DNA of 64,000 nucleotides from Chryseobacterium sp. StRB126. GTDB lineage: Bacteria > Bacteroidota > Bacteroidia > Flavobacteriales > Weeksellaceae. The DNA lies in the NCBI RefSeq assembly GCF_000829375.1, contig NZ_AP014624.1, positions 4,402,001 to 4,466,000 of the forward strand. Direction: 5' to 3'. This document shows, in pieces, positions 24,790 to 33,983 of this stretch. Within the stretch, counting starts at the first letter, position 1. Each line of letters starts with the position of its first letter. The translations under genes and the position numbers were made by a program. The notes beneath the pieces are model-generated. The model ran no database searches, was not told the origin of the DNA, and worked only from the letters and a program-made list of their open reading frames with translations.

Positions 24790-25575
24790 ATGATTTTAGG
24801 AGCCTACTGGTATTTTAAATTTCCTGAAAGTTTATATCATTTCAGATTTTTTAAGTTTTTCGAAGGATATGGAGGTCATGCAGATAATGCTGCTGAATTG
24901 GCTGCAAGAGTTCAGGTTGAGAATGCAGATGATTTTATTGTAAAATTGGAAAAACTGAAAACCCAGTTTAAGAAAGCTTTTTTACATCTTAATATCAACG
25001 AGAATCAACTCATCATCAGCATTGGAGGATATGTTCTTTTTGATTTTTATTTCCAGTTGGCTCTTGAAATAGAAGAATTATTGATTCGTGAACATGCTAT
25101 TATATTAGATTTCAGTATCCCATTTAAATCACTCTCTACCAAAGCCTATCATACTGAAGGAGAAAATATGGGAAATAATGAACACCGTTTTCTACAGATT
25201 ATAGGTTCAGATCTCAAAAAAAATAATGCTGAAAATCTTTCCATAAGAATTGATTGTAACCTGCCTTTATCTGATAAAGAATTCTTCATTAATGACCTGG
25301 GTTCTATCTGTCGTGAAGAAAACCTCAATGTATTCTATTATAACGATTATGATTTCTACAATCACTGTAACCTGATGCTTTTCTTTACCAATGGTCGTCA
25401 GAAAAAAGATTCAATTCAAACAGTCAATCTTAATTCGTTTGGAGATAAAGTAAGACAGCTTACTCAAAAATATCCGCTTCATTTTGGTCATCTTGAAGGA
25501 TTAAAATATTATCCTCAAAATGGTCCTAATATTGAGTTGATGGTGGATGAAGAATATATTTTAAGTAAAAAATAA
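24790..25575 (+). CDS. Uncharacterised protein, 261 residues
   Basis: I do not recognise the family. The protein has no signal peptide from the chosen start (MILGAYWYFKFPESLYHF). The N-terminal part contains YFKFPESLYHFRFFKFFEGYGGHADN. The middle is rich in Ile/Leu strands (ENQLIISIGGYVLFDFYFQLALEIEELL), and a Tyr/Asn-rich stretch DYDFYNHCNLMLFF lies near residue 205. It looks like a soluble alpha/beta protein. The start is chosen because a promoter element lies just upstream. It is divergent from pafA and followed after 40 bp by a VOC-family gene. Confidence 0.65.
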   Translation: MILGAYWYFKFPESLYHFRFFKFFEGYGGHADNAAELAARVQVENADDFIVKLEKLKTQFKKAFLHLNINENQLIISIGGYVLFDFYFQLALEIEELLIREHAIILDFSIPFKSLSTKAYHTEGENMGNNEHRFLQIIGSDLKKNNAENLSIRIDCNLPLSDKEFFINDLGSICREENLNVFYYNDYDFYNHCNLMLFFTNGRQKKDSIQTVNLNSFGDKVRQLTQKYPLHFGHLEGLKYYPQNGPNIELMVDEEYILSKK

Positions 25576-25615
25576 AACAAGTTTAATTCAAAAAACGCCT
25601 CTAAATATAATAGTT

Positions 25616-26008
25616 ATGATTAAGTTTAAATATGTTATTCTGTATGTAGAAGATGTAGAATCATCAATGAATTTCTACCAAAACACTTTCAATGCTGAGA
25701 TCAAATTCATCACTCCGGAAAAAGACTATGGTGAACTGGTTACAGGAGAAACTACGCTGTCTTTTGCCTCTGTTGAATTAGCCGGCTCCAATATTAAAAA
25801 AGGATTTATGCTTTCAAAAACGGAAGAAAAACCTTTTGGAATTGAGCTGGGATTTGTCACAGATGATGTAGAAACCTTAGTAGAAAAAGCAATAAAAAAC
25901 GGAGCTGTTCTGTACGAAGATATTGCTGTAAAACCTTGGGGACAAAAGACAGCATACATCAAAGATCCTAATAATTACCTCGTGGAAATTTGTACTGAAA
26001 TTCAATAA
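25616..26008 (+). CDS. VOC-family (glyoxalase/bleomycin-resistance fold) protein
   Basis: The 130-residue protein has two beta-alpha-beta-beta-beta modules of the vicinal-oxygen-chelate fold: FKYVILYVEDVESSMNFYQNTF starts the first and FVTDDVETLVEKAIKNGAVL the second. It closes with AYIKDPNNYLVEICTE, whose Glu is a usual metal ligand. Members are glyoxalases, dioxygenases or antibiotic-binding proteins; the substrate cannot be told. The GTG-started acetyltransferase gene begins 11 bp after its stop. Confidence 0.87.
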   Translation: MIKFKYVILYVEDVESSMNFYQNTFNAEIKFITPEKDYGELVTGETTLSFASVELAGSNIKKGFMLSKTEEKPFGIELGFVTDDVETLVEKAIKNGAVLYEDIAVKPWGQKTAYIKDPNNYLVEICTEIQ

Positions 26009-26019
26009 AATATTCTTCC

Positions 26020-26556
26020 GTGGAAATAAAAAAACTACAACAGCTAACTTCCAACCCTAGTTTAAGCTGGGGTCATAACGGATATTCAACAGATATCATC
26101 TACTCTATTTCTTCAATCGAGTTCAACGATTCTTTTGAGTTTAGTATGAGAGAAAAAAGATTATCCTACACTAAAGTTTGGGAAACCTGTTCTGACGACA
26201 TTGATGAGCTCAATACCATTATCGAAAAAGACTCTTCTTTCGGAGTTTTTGCAGATGGTGAACTTCAAGGCTGGATCATTGGTGAACACAGAATATGGAA
26301 CAATAGTTTCTATATCGAAAACCTTCTGGTTAATGAAAAATACAGAAGAAAGGGGTTAGGGATCATGCTGATTAAAAATACCATCAAGGAAGCCAGGAAA
26401 CTGAACTGCAGGGTTATTGAACTTGAAACTCAGAATACGAACTATCCTGCGATACAGTTTTACAGAAGAATGGGCTTCAATATCACCGGAGTGAATACGA
26501 GATTATACGATAACTCCGAAGAAATTGCTCTTTTTATGACACTGGATATAGAATAA
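26020..26556 (+). CDS. GNAT N-acetyltransferase
   Basis: This 178-residue acetyltransferase has the acetyl-CoA motif NEKYRRKGLGIMLIKNTI (about 107-124) followed by a strand RVIELETQNTNYPAIQFYRR, then MGFNITG. The pattern resembles streptothricin acetyltransferase and other small-molecule GNATs, but no resistance function is implied without a closer match. The start is a GTG at 26020; no ATG fits the expected N-terminus. It shares a transcript direction with the VOC gene. Confidence 0.83.
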   Translation: MEIKKLQQLTSNPSLSWGHNGYSTDIIYSISSIEFNDSFEFSMREKRLSYTKVWETCSDDIDELNTIIEKDSSFGVFADGELQGWIIGEHRIWNNSFYIENLLVNEKYRRKGLGIMLIKNTIKEARKLNCRVIELETQNTNYPAIQFYRRMGFNITGVNTRLYDNSEEIALFMTLDIE

Positions 26557-26564
26557 ATGATAAA

Positions 26565-26617
26565 AGCGGGCATTCTTCTACAACGCTCAGGATAATAGCC
26601 CGCTCCTATTGATGTTT
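26565..26617. repeat. Solitary REP-like hairpin remnant
   Basis: AGCGGGC (26565) pairs with GCCCGCT (26598), and the right arm continues as TCCTATTGATG. That matches the REP modules at 11815 and 12514, which read AGCCCATTCCTATTGAATTTG. It sits between convergent genes, where REP hairpins often lie, and may also end transcription. Confidence 0.5.
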
Positions 26618-26626
26618 AAATTTCTT

Positions 26627-27967
26627 TTATTTGATTTTAGGTAAAACGATCAGACTTTCATTCCCGGAAGCATTTACGGCTTGTACAGCAAAGAAATAAT
26701 TATCTTTAGAATAGGGCAACTTGATTGTATTTTCTTTGGTAAAAATCTTTTTCTGCCACACAGAAGTGTCTGTTTCACGCATTAGAATATAATAACCTGT
26801 TATTTCCCCTGATTTGGGTTTTTCCCAGGAAAGATCTGTAAAATTGGTAAGCTTGGTGACTTCTATTTTTACATTTTCCGGTTTTGAAGGCGATTTTGCC
26901 AGGTTAGCAAGAACCGCAATATTCACGCCTACATTCTTTTTAAAATAGTCAAAATCCATAAATCCCGGTAAATCTCCATACTGCACTCCATTCTCTTTCC
27001 TGATATCCTGATGTTGATGATTGAAGTTTTCATTGAATTCCGTCAGTCGTACAGCAGAAAATCCCTTTTCAACAAATGGAGTATGATCTCCGCCTCTCAA
27101 AAACCGGTCATTTCTATAGATTAATTTAACCTGTAGATGATCAACATACCGTTCTCCTATTTCTTTAATATATCTTGCCAGCTGTCTTGGTTCGCCATCA
27201 TTTTCTAATCCGAATTTTCTGATATCCTGAGCTTTTTGATCCAGTTCATACTGAGGAAGGCCTTCGGAAAAGACTCTTAATTGATGAGTATTGGTTAAAT
27301 GAGTATCACTGCTGAGATTATTGGAGATCATATCATTATTCAGCAAAGCTTCCAGTTGCCAGCCTTCATTAGTTGCTTTCTCAGCCAACATTTTTGATCC
27401 CAACAATCCTTGTTCTTCTCCGGAAAAAGCCACTAATACAATACTTGCAGGAAATTTAGATTTGCTTAATATTCTTGCACTTTCAATAAGTGCCGCCACT
27501 CCGCTTCCGTCATCATTGGCTCCTGGAGCATTATCTTTACTATTCATCACATCACTTACCCTTGAATCCAGATGTCCACTCATCATAAAAAGCCTTTTAT
27601 CATTGGGATCTGTTCCATGGATAATCGCAATGGCATTTCCTAAATCGGTAGGACGGTCAATTCTTTTTCCATCCGGCTGGATCGTTTGATTCTGCAGAAA
27701 AACCTCCATTCTTCCACCAGCATTTTTAGCATAATCATTGAACTTTTTCAGCACCCATTTTCTGGCAGCTCCTATTCCTCTCTTAGGATCTGTAGTTGAG
27801 CTCATGGTATGTCTCGTTCCAAAACTCACCAGGGAATTGATATGGCTTTTCAGAGAATCTGTACTTACCTGTGAAACATAATTGATGATTTCAGGATCCT
27901 GATGAGCCGTTTGCTGGGCATGAAAAACAACAGGAATAAAGAACAAAGTGAAGAGTATTTTTATCAT
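26627..27967 (-). CDS. Secreted M28-family metallopeptidase with fibronectin-III-like tail
   Basis: This exported zinc exopeptidase has 446 residues and a signal peptide. The co-catalytic zinc site is readable: His and Asp in MMSGHLDSR, Asp in PGANDDGSG, the Glu pair in FSGEEQGLLG, and a later His in GGDHTPFVEKG. After the catalytic domain (to about residue 360) comes a roughly 80-residue beta module (KLTNFTDLSWEKPKSGEITG) that looks like fibronectin type III. M28 enzymes are usually aminopeptidases or carboxypeptidases; the exact specificity is unknown. Confidence 0.9.
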   Translation of the reverse strand: MIKILFTLFFIPVVFHAQQTAHQDPEIINYVSQVSTDSLKSHINSLVSFGTRHTMSSTTDPKRGIGAARKWVLKKFNDYAKNAGGRMEVFLQNQTIQPDGKRIDRPTDLGNAIAIIHGTDPNDKRLFMMSGHLDSRVSDVMNSKDNAPGANDDGSGVAALIESARILSKSKFPASIVLVAFSGEEQGLLGSKMLAEKATNEGWQLEALLNNDMISNNLSSDTHLTNTHQLRVFSEGLPQYELDQKAQDIRKFGLENDGEPRQLARYIKEIGERYVDHLQVKLIYRNDRFLRGGDHTPFVEKGFSAVRLTEFNENFNHQHQDIRKENGVQYGDLPGFMDFDYFKKNVGVNIAVLANLAKSPSKPENVKIEVTKLTNFTDLSWEKPKSGEITGYYILMRETDTSVWQKKIFTKENTIKLPYSKDNYFFAVQAVNASGNESLIVLPKIK

Positions 27968-28122
27968 AATGAATCAATCAATTAATCTTTTACCATTTAT
28001 TTTGATTGGATGAAATTACGAAAAAGAATGCAACCCTATTGATAATAGCTCCCAGCAGATATGATATTTGGTAAAAAATATGCATCTTTGAAATACCTTA
28101 CTACTTCTCCAAAATATGCACT

Positions 28123-28695
28123 ATGGAAAACCTCCTGAAATACATCCATTCTCTTACTCCATTTTCAGATGAAAGCTGGAATTTACTTCAACCTGCTCTC
28201 ACTGAAAAACGATACAAAAAGAATGAATGGATACTGAAGGAAGGTGAAGTATGTAAATCTTTATTTTACATTGATAAAGGATATTGTAAATCTTATTATG
28301 AAATAGACGGCGTAATAAAAAACACCAATTTTTTCTTTGAAAATGAAATTGCTACCCATATCGGCAGTTTTGGGAGCGGGAAACCTTCGGAATTCAATAT
28401 GGCTGCCTGTGAAGAATTGCATGTTGTGATTTTTGATAAAGAAAAACTGTTTACCATTGCAGAGCAGCACATCGAAATAGAATCACTGGGGCGACACTGC
28501 ATTCGTCAGTTTGCTTCTAAACAGGAAGAGTTTTCTAATCTTTTCAAACTGTATTCAGCTCAGGAGAGACTGGAATATCTTGAAAAAAGATATCCTGAAA
28601 TGCTGCAACGCGTTCCTCTTACCCAACTGGCATCATTCCTGGGAGTGGCAAGAGAAACTTTAAGCAGGATCAGGAAACGGAGAATTTTCCAGTAA
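28123..28695 (+). CDS. Crp/Fnr-family transcriptional regulator
   Basis: The 190-residue protein has a cyclic-nucleotide-binding-like beta roll (about 15-120, with the motif KKNEWILKEGEVCKSLFYIDKGYCKSYY cut into strands). A C-terminal HTH follows: RVPLTQLASFLGVARETLSRIRKRR. The Arg/Ser phosphate-cassette residues that hold cAMP in CRP are not evident, so the ligand is unknown; many flavobacterial relatives lack them. The three hypothetical-type genes that follow on the same strand are candidate targets, but no operator was identified. Confidence 0.88.
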   Translation: MENLLKYIHSLTPFSDESWNLLQPALTEKRYKKNEWILKEGEVCKSLFYIDKGYCKSYYEIDGVIKNTNFFFENEIATHIGSFGSGKPSEFNMAACEELHVVIFDKEKLFTIAEQHIEIESLGRHCIRQFASKQEEFSNLFKLYSAQERLEYLEKRYPEMLQRVPLTQLASFLGVARETLSRIRKRRIFQ

Positions 28696-28751
28696 CCGGA
28701 ATTTCTTAGCCTAAGACCCTAAAAATACAACCACAATAAACCAAAAACAGA

Positions 28752-29303
28752 ATGAAAACATTGATCTGGCAAGGAATTGCTTTTCAATCACTGGAATATT
28801 TCAACCTTAAAAAAAACGGAAAAGCTTCAGTTGTAACATCCAAAATTATTGGCTGTTATGAAAATAACATGTATACTGTAGAATATCGGTTAATCATTGA
28901 TCCTGATTGGAATATTCAGGAATTTACGATTGAATCTGAAATCAATACGGTTAAAAATATACTCACAGGAAAAAAATATCAGGATGAATGGAAAATCAAC
29001 AATATAATTAACCCTGATTTTAAAGACTTTAGCTTTATTGATATTTCTTTAACTCCTTTCACCAATACTTTACCTATTAACAATCTAAAGCTGGCTGAAA
29101 ATGATACTCAGAAAATTAAGGTGATTTATATTGATGTTTTAAGTAATATTGTAAAACCAGTTACTCAGCAATACACCAGAATTGCTCCTTACACTTACCA
29201 TTATGACAATCTGCAGACCGATTTTAAATCGGATATTGTAGTGGACGAGAATGGTTTGGTTGTTAATTATCCTAAGCTATTTGATAAAATTGCTGAAATT
29301 TAA
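28752..29303 (+). CDS. Putative glycolipid-binding family protein
   Basis: The 183-residue soluble protein begins KTLIWQGIAFQSLEYF and has SFIDISLTPFTNTLPIN near residue 95-112. I associate this T-P-x-T-N-T-L-P-I pattern with the putative glycolipid-binding family (PF06475). The rest is beta-rich, with IKVIYIDVLSNIVKPVTQQYT. The assignment is by recalled motif only, and the family name itself rests on structural inference. It follows the Crp/Fnr gene by 56 bp. Confidence 0.6.
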   Translation: MKTLIWQGIAFQSLEYFNLKKNGKASVVTSKIIGCYENNMYTVEYRLIIDPDWNIQEFTIESEINTVKNILTGKKYQDEWKINNIINPDFKDFSFIDISLTPFTNTLPINNLKLAENDTQKIKVIYIDVLSNIVKPVTQQYTRIAPYTYHYDNLQTDFKSDIVVDENGLVVNYPKLFDKIAEI

Positions 29304-29349
29304 AATGTAACCTGTTCAACATTAATTTCTTTATCCTTCTTCAATTTTT

Positions 29350-29357
29350 TATCTTTG
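29350..29357 (+). promoter_or_regulatory. Bacteroidota-type -7 element
   Basis: TATCTTTG fits TAnnTTTG, 21 bp before the ATG of the 86-residue protein. Confidence 0.5.
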
Positions 29358-29377
29358 ACTCAACATCAACAATCACC

Positions 29378-29638
29378 ATGACTATTGCCGAAATAAAAGA
29401 AGCAGCGCTTACTTGTGGAGTTCTAAACCAACAGCAGCTGAGTAAGAAGATAAGAGAATTAAAGGACAGTGGAATTTCCTATCTCGGATGTTTTGCATTT
29501 ACCCAGCATAATCAACAAATTTCAACTCTAGAAGCCAGAAATCTCACATTGGAACTTGATGCTTTTACAAATGAAGAAAAAGCGGAATACAATGGATATC
29601 ATAATTTGATGATGGAAGATTTTAAAGAAGAAGACTAA
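29378..29638 (+). CDS. Small uncharacterised protein, 86 residues
   Basis: I do not recognise this family. It is a soluble, mostly helical protein without signal peptide: a first helix IAEIKEAALTCGVLNQQQLSKK, a central GISYLGCFAFTQH, and an acidic end MMEDFKEED. A promoter element precedes it, and the DUF1963-like gene follows after 15 bp, so the two are likely cotranscribed. Confidence 0.6.
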   Translation: MTIAEIKEAALTCGVLNQQQLSKKIRELKDSGISYLGCFAFTQHNQQISTLEARNLTLELDAFTNEEKAEYNGYHNLMMEDFKEED

Positions 29639-29653
29639 TACCTTATCACAAAA

Positions 29654-30376
29654 ATGGATAACAGAATTAGGGAAATAAAAGATCAGATAGAAAGACCAGC
29701 TACAGAGTTTTTTACCGGCGGATTCAGGCCTCTGAATGTTTTGGAAGAATCATGGATCGGACGCGTATTTACTTATGCTGAAAACGAAGAGATTCCTTTG
29801 GATAGAAATGGGGATCCGATGATGCCACTCATCCAGCTTTATCTCCCTAACCAACCCTTTGTACCAGACCTGATAAAGGATAAAAAACTGATTACTGTAT
29901 TTATTTCTCAGGATTTCCCGGAAACTTTTGAAAAAATGGGCGACAACTGGCTTATCAGAGAATATGATAATCTGGAAGATATCATCATCAAAGATTTACA
30001 AAGCCCTGTTTCCTATTTAAAACCATTCCCTTTACGCTCTCAGCTATACACTAAAGACGCGCCTTTATGGGATGGCGGCGGAATTGAAGATATTGATTAT
30101 AACTTAATTTCTGAAATCCTTACCCTTGAAAGAGAAGGACTTTTCGACAGCTATTTTCAAATTATTAATCACTGTTACAGCACTAAACTGGGTGGTTATC
30201 CATCATTCTGCCAACCCGGTATTGGATTTAAAGACGGCTTTGGAGAAGGTTTTGAGTTTGTTTTTCAGATTTCTTCAGATGGTAAGGCTAACTTGAATGT
30301 GATTGACAGTGGCAGTCTCATGTTTGCAAAGAATAAGGAGACTGCGGAGTGGAGTTTATATTATGACTTTTATTGA
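29654..30376 (+). CDS. YwqG/DUF1963-like protein
   Basis: The 240-residue protein shows the DUF1963 plan: FTGGFRPLNVLEESWIGRVF near the start, GDPMMPLIQLYLPNQP, and in the second half KLGGYPSFCQ followed by FEFVFQISSDGKANLNVIDSGSLMF. In other members the G-Y-P motif and the closing beta strands are conserved. The family is widespread and often lies near toxin or immunity genes, but its biochemical role is not established. It is coupled to the small 86-residue protein upstream. Confidence 0.72.
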   Translation: MDNRIREIKDQIERPATEFFTGGFRPLNVLEESWIGRVFTYAENEEIPLDRNGDPMMPLIQLYLPNQPFVPDLIKDKKLITVFISQDFPETFEKMGDNWLIREYDNLEDIIIKDLQSPVSYLKPFPLRSQLYTKDAPLWDGGGIEDIDYNLISEILTLEREGLFDSYFQIINHCYSTKLGGYPSFCQPGIGFKDGFGEGFEFVFQISSDGKANLNVIDSGSLMFAKNKETAEWSLYYDFY

Positions 30377-30429
30377 GGTCATCTCCTATTTTAAAATTCA
30401 CCTATCTATAATCAATCAGTAAGGATTGA

Positions 30430-31125
<696 letters not shown>

Positions 31126-31164
31126 TAAGAAATATTAAACTAAAATATATTGAATATTATTAAT

Positions 31165-31205
31165 AAGTAGTTTCGGCGCGGCCAAAGGCCGCGCCGAAAC
31201 TACTT
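31165..31205. repeat. GC-rich perfect hairpin, 19-bp stem, 3-nt loop
   Basis: The arms 31165-31183 and 31187-31205 are exact reverse complements with a GGCGCGGCC core. It lies about 40 bp after the methyltransferase stop and about 80 bp before the TIGR04141 gene. It may end the methyltransferase transcript, though no long T run follows. Confidence 0.75.
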
Positions 31206-31252
31206 TGAAAGTTCGCTATGGATTCCCGTATTTTTTTATAATCTAATTTAAT

Positions 31253-31260
31253 TATATTTG
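31253..31260 (+). promoter_or_regulatory. Bacteroidota-type -7 element before the TIGR04141 gene
   Basis: TATATTTG fits TAnnTTTG and lies 26 bp before the ATG at 31286, suggesting the gene has its own promoter inside its hairpin-bounded segment. Confidence 0.5.
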
Positions 31261-31285
31261 AAAATAACCATTTAAATCATTGAAT

Positions 31286-32890
31286 ATGAGAAAAGATATA
31301 ACTAAGAAACTAGCTATATTCTTAATAAAGGATAAATTCAAAAATTATAATAATCTTATAAAATCTAATGATGTTATAAGATATAAATTAAAAAACAGCC
31401 TTGAAGAAGATGGAATTATAATTATTGGAAAAGAAAAGTCAACTGAACCTGAATGGAAAGCGTTATTAGAGTCAGTATGTGAAGACGATATTCCCAGACT
31501 TAATAATACATCGAACAAAGCCGTATTATTTTTTAAAAAAAATAATAGAATATTTGCCATTTGTTTTGGTTATGGTAAATCATTGTTGAAAGATGAATGC
31601 ATTGAAAGAGAATTTGGGTTGAAAACAGCATTAAATATAATTGATGCTGATAAATTAATAAGTGTTGATAAAGCTAATATTGGTGACTTAAATCTTCTTA
31701 CAAAAACTCAAGCTTCAAAAAAGGGAAGCCCATCTCATTTTGAAATTGATATATTACGAGACCTAATTAAGGGTGTTACTGGTGAGCCAAAAATTGTTAA
31801 AGAAAATTTATATGGAAATATTATCACAGGAAATGATGGTATACATATTTCTCCTAGAATTAGAATGTCCAAAGTTCCCAATATTTTAAAAAGCCTATAT
31901 AGTTCCTATGTATCAAATGAATATAAAGAGAGGTTTGATTGGATTGATAATATTAAACCTGAAAAAGATCCGATTATCATTGAAAAGTTAAGAGATAATT
32001 TAATAAGTTCTTTAAATATTAAAGATGATACCATACACTTAGCTCCTCCGTACCTTATAGATTGGGAAAAATTTGAATACTTATCATATACTCCTAAAGG
32101 AGAAAAGTTTACAGAGTTTGATATAGCCAATTTTTATACTTATAAATTTAAAGATCATTTTGAATTTGAGAACTGGGAAAAACTAGTTAATCAAAACATT
32201 TACATTAAATTTACAACCGAAGATATATTTCATAATAAACTTTGGCACTTTATAAATTATGAAACTGAATTCAATGGATTTAAATATATTTTCACTTCTT
32301 CAAATTGGTATAGAATAAGTAAAAATTATTATGAAGATATTTATAATTATTGTTCACAAATTGAAGAATCAGAATCCCATTTTATAGATTGTTTAAAAAG
32401 TTTAAGGGCAAAAACTAAAAGCCAATATGATGAAGGAATTTATAATGAAGAATTAGCTATGTCCAATAAAAATTATATCCTTTTTGATAAAAAATTAATA
32501 AAATCTGATATAAGTAGATCTCAAATTGAAGTATGTGATGTTTTTAATAAATCAAATAAAGAACTTATTCATATTAAAATCAGAGAAAGCTCCTCTACTT
32601 TAAGTCATTTATTTTCTCAAGGCAAAGTCTCTTCTAATTCATTGCAAAAAGATAAAATATTTAGAAAAAATATAAGGAAGTTTTTGAAAGAAAATAGAGA
32701 ATTGATTCCTCTTGAAGACAAAGATTTTAAAACGGATAACTACACAATAACTTATGCTATAATAGTCAGTAAAAATAAAAATTTTGTTGACTCATTACCT
32801 TTTTTTAGCTTGGTTAATTTTAGATTAACTTTAGAGGAATTAATAAATAGGGGGTTTCATGTAAGAGTTAAAACAATTTTGAAAAAATAA
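31286..32890 (+). CDS. TIGR04141/DUF6119 sporadically distributed protein
   Basis: The 534-residue protein matches what I know of the TIGR04141 (DUF6119) family. The N-terminus KLAIFLIKDKFKNYNNLI comes first. FAICFGYGKSLLKDECIEREFGLKTALN gives the F-G-Y-G and E-R-x-F-G-L-K blocks. Next are the K-x-Q-A-S motif in LLTKTQASKKGSPSHFEIDI and LIKGVTGEP. The family has a patchy distribution and no proven function known to me; its erratic occurrence suggests an accessory, possibly defensive role. The gene is visibly more AT-rich than its neighbours, uses many ATA/AAT/TTA codons, and sits alone between two GC-rich hairpins, as expected for recent transfer. The ATG at 31286 is preferred over a TTG two codons earlier. 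Confidence 0.8.
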   Translation: MRKDITKKLAIFLIKDKFKNYNNLIKSNDVIRYKLKNSLEEDGIIIIGKEKSTEPEWKALLESVCEDDIPRLNNTSNKAVLFFKKNNRIFAICFGYGKSLLKDECIEREFGLKTALNIIDADKLISVDKANIGDLNLLTKTQASKKGSPSHFEIDILRDLIKGVTGEPKIVKENLYGNIITGNDGIHISPRIRMSKVPNILKSLYSSYVSNEYKERFDWIDNIKPEKDPIIIEKLRDNLISSLNIKDDTIHLAPPYLIDWEKFEYLSYTPKGEKFTEFDIANFYTYKFKDHFEFENWEKLVNQNIYIKFTTEDIFHNKLWHFINYETEFNGFKYIFTSSNWYRISKNYYEDIYNYCSQIEESESHFIDCLKSLRAKTKSQYDEGIYNEELAMSNKNYILFDKKLIKSDISRSQIEVCDVFNKSNKELIHIKIRESSSTLSHLFSQGKVSSNSLQKDKIFRKNIRKFLKENRELIPLEDKDFKTDNYTITYAIIVSKNKNFVDSLPFFSLVNFRLTLEELINRGFHVRVKTILKK

Positions 32891-32894
32891 AGCA

Positions 32895-32913
32895 CCGCGC
32901 CCTCCGGGCGCGG
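32895..32913. repeat. GC-rich hairpin after the TIGR04141 gene
   Basis: CCGCGCCC pairs with GGGCGCGG around TCC, 4 bp after the stop codon and 24 bp before the convergent mdh stop. It probably ends transcription from both sides and forms the right boundary of the AT-rich insertion. Confidence 0.7.
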
Positions 32914-32937
32914 CGTTTCCTATATAAAATTCAGTAA

Positions 32938-33864
32938 TTAGAATTTAAGATCTCCATTCACTTCTCTTACTGCATTAGCAGCTTCAGCGAATTTCAATTG
33001 CTCTTCAGCAGTTAATGTTACATTTACAATTGATTCTACTCCGTTTGCTCCGATGATAGCAGGAACACCTAAGCAGATATCATTTTGACCGTATTCTCCT
33101 TCAAGCATTAATGAACAAGGGATCATTTTCTTTTGGTCGCAAGCAATTGCCTGAACCATTACAGAAACAGCTGCACCTGGCGCATACCAAGCAGAAGTTC
33201 CTAATAATTTAGTAAGAGTAGCACCTCCTACTTTAGTTTCTTCAATAACATATTTTTGTTGATCTTCACTTAAGAACTCAGTCACTGGAACTCCATTTCT
33301 TGTAGCTTTGCTCAATAATGGAAGCATTCCTGTATCACTGTGAGCAGCGATTACCATACCGTCAACATCAGAAATTGGTGCTTCTAATGCTTCAGCCAAT
33401 CTGTATTTAAATCTTGCAGAGTCTAATGCACCACCCATTCCGATGATTTTGTGCTTAGGAAGACCTGAAGTTTTGTGTACCAAATAAGCCATAGTATCCA
33501 TTGGGTTAGAAACTACGATAATAATTACTTCTGGAGAATGTTTTACTAAGTTTTCAGTAACTTCTTTCACGATACCAGCATTGATACCAATCAATTCTTC
33601 TCTTGTCATTCCAGGTTTTCTAGGAATCCCTGAAGTAATTACTGCTACATGCGAACCTGCAGTTTTACTGTAATCTCCTGTTGTTCCGGTAATTTTTGTA
33701 TCGAATCCGTTAAGCGACGCTGTTTGCATCAAATCCATTGCCTTACCTTCAGCAAACCCTTCTTTAATATCTACCAAAACTACTTCTGAACAGAAGTTCT
33801 TCATCGCGATGTATTCTGCACAGCTTGCTCCTACAGCGCCTGCACCTACTACAGTTACTTTCAT
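32938..33864 (-). CDS. mdh: Malate dehydrogenase
   Basis: This NAD-dependent enzyme interconverts malate and oxaloacetate in the TCA cycle. It has 308 residues, with the Rossmann motif GAGAVGASCAEYIA at the N-terminus, VVSNPMDTMAYL, and the active-site His in AAHSDTGMLPL. The length and the LDH-like form fit the tetrameric MDH common in Bacteroidota. It stands alone, facing the TIGR04141 gene. The succinate dehydrogenase-type operon lies about 7 kb away, which is consistent with but does not prove joint function. Confidence 0.93.
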   Translation of the reverse strand: MKVTVVGAGAVGASCAEYIAMKNFCSEVVLVDIKEGFAEGKAMDLMQTASLNGFDTKITGTTGDYSKTAGSHVAVITSGIPRKPGMTREELIGINAGIVKEVTENLVKHSPEVIIIVVSNPMDTMAYLVHKTSGLPKHKIIGMGGALDSARFKYRLAEALEAPISDVDGMVIAAHSDTGMLPLLSKATRNGVPVTEFLSEDQQKYVIEETKVGGATLTKLLGTSAWYAPGAAVSVMVQAIACDQKKMIPCSLMLEGEYGQNDICLGVPAIIGANGVESIVNVTLTAEEQLKFAEAANAVREVNGDLKF

Positions 33865-33983
33865 ATTGTTACTTTTTTAATTATTTATTTGTTGAGTTAC
33901 TATTTAAATTTGAAACTTCCCAAATTTAATAAATCCTGAAAAAATGAGCAATTTTTCAGAAATTTTATTAGAATTAAAAGGAA

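Noticed and set aside
31286..32890. TIGR04141 gene considered as a restriction enzyme
   Set aside because: No PD-(D/E)XK or methyltransferase motif could be pointed out, and no restriction-modification partner lies nearby; the family match is better kept without a function.
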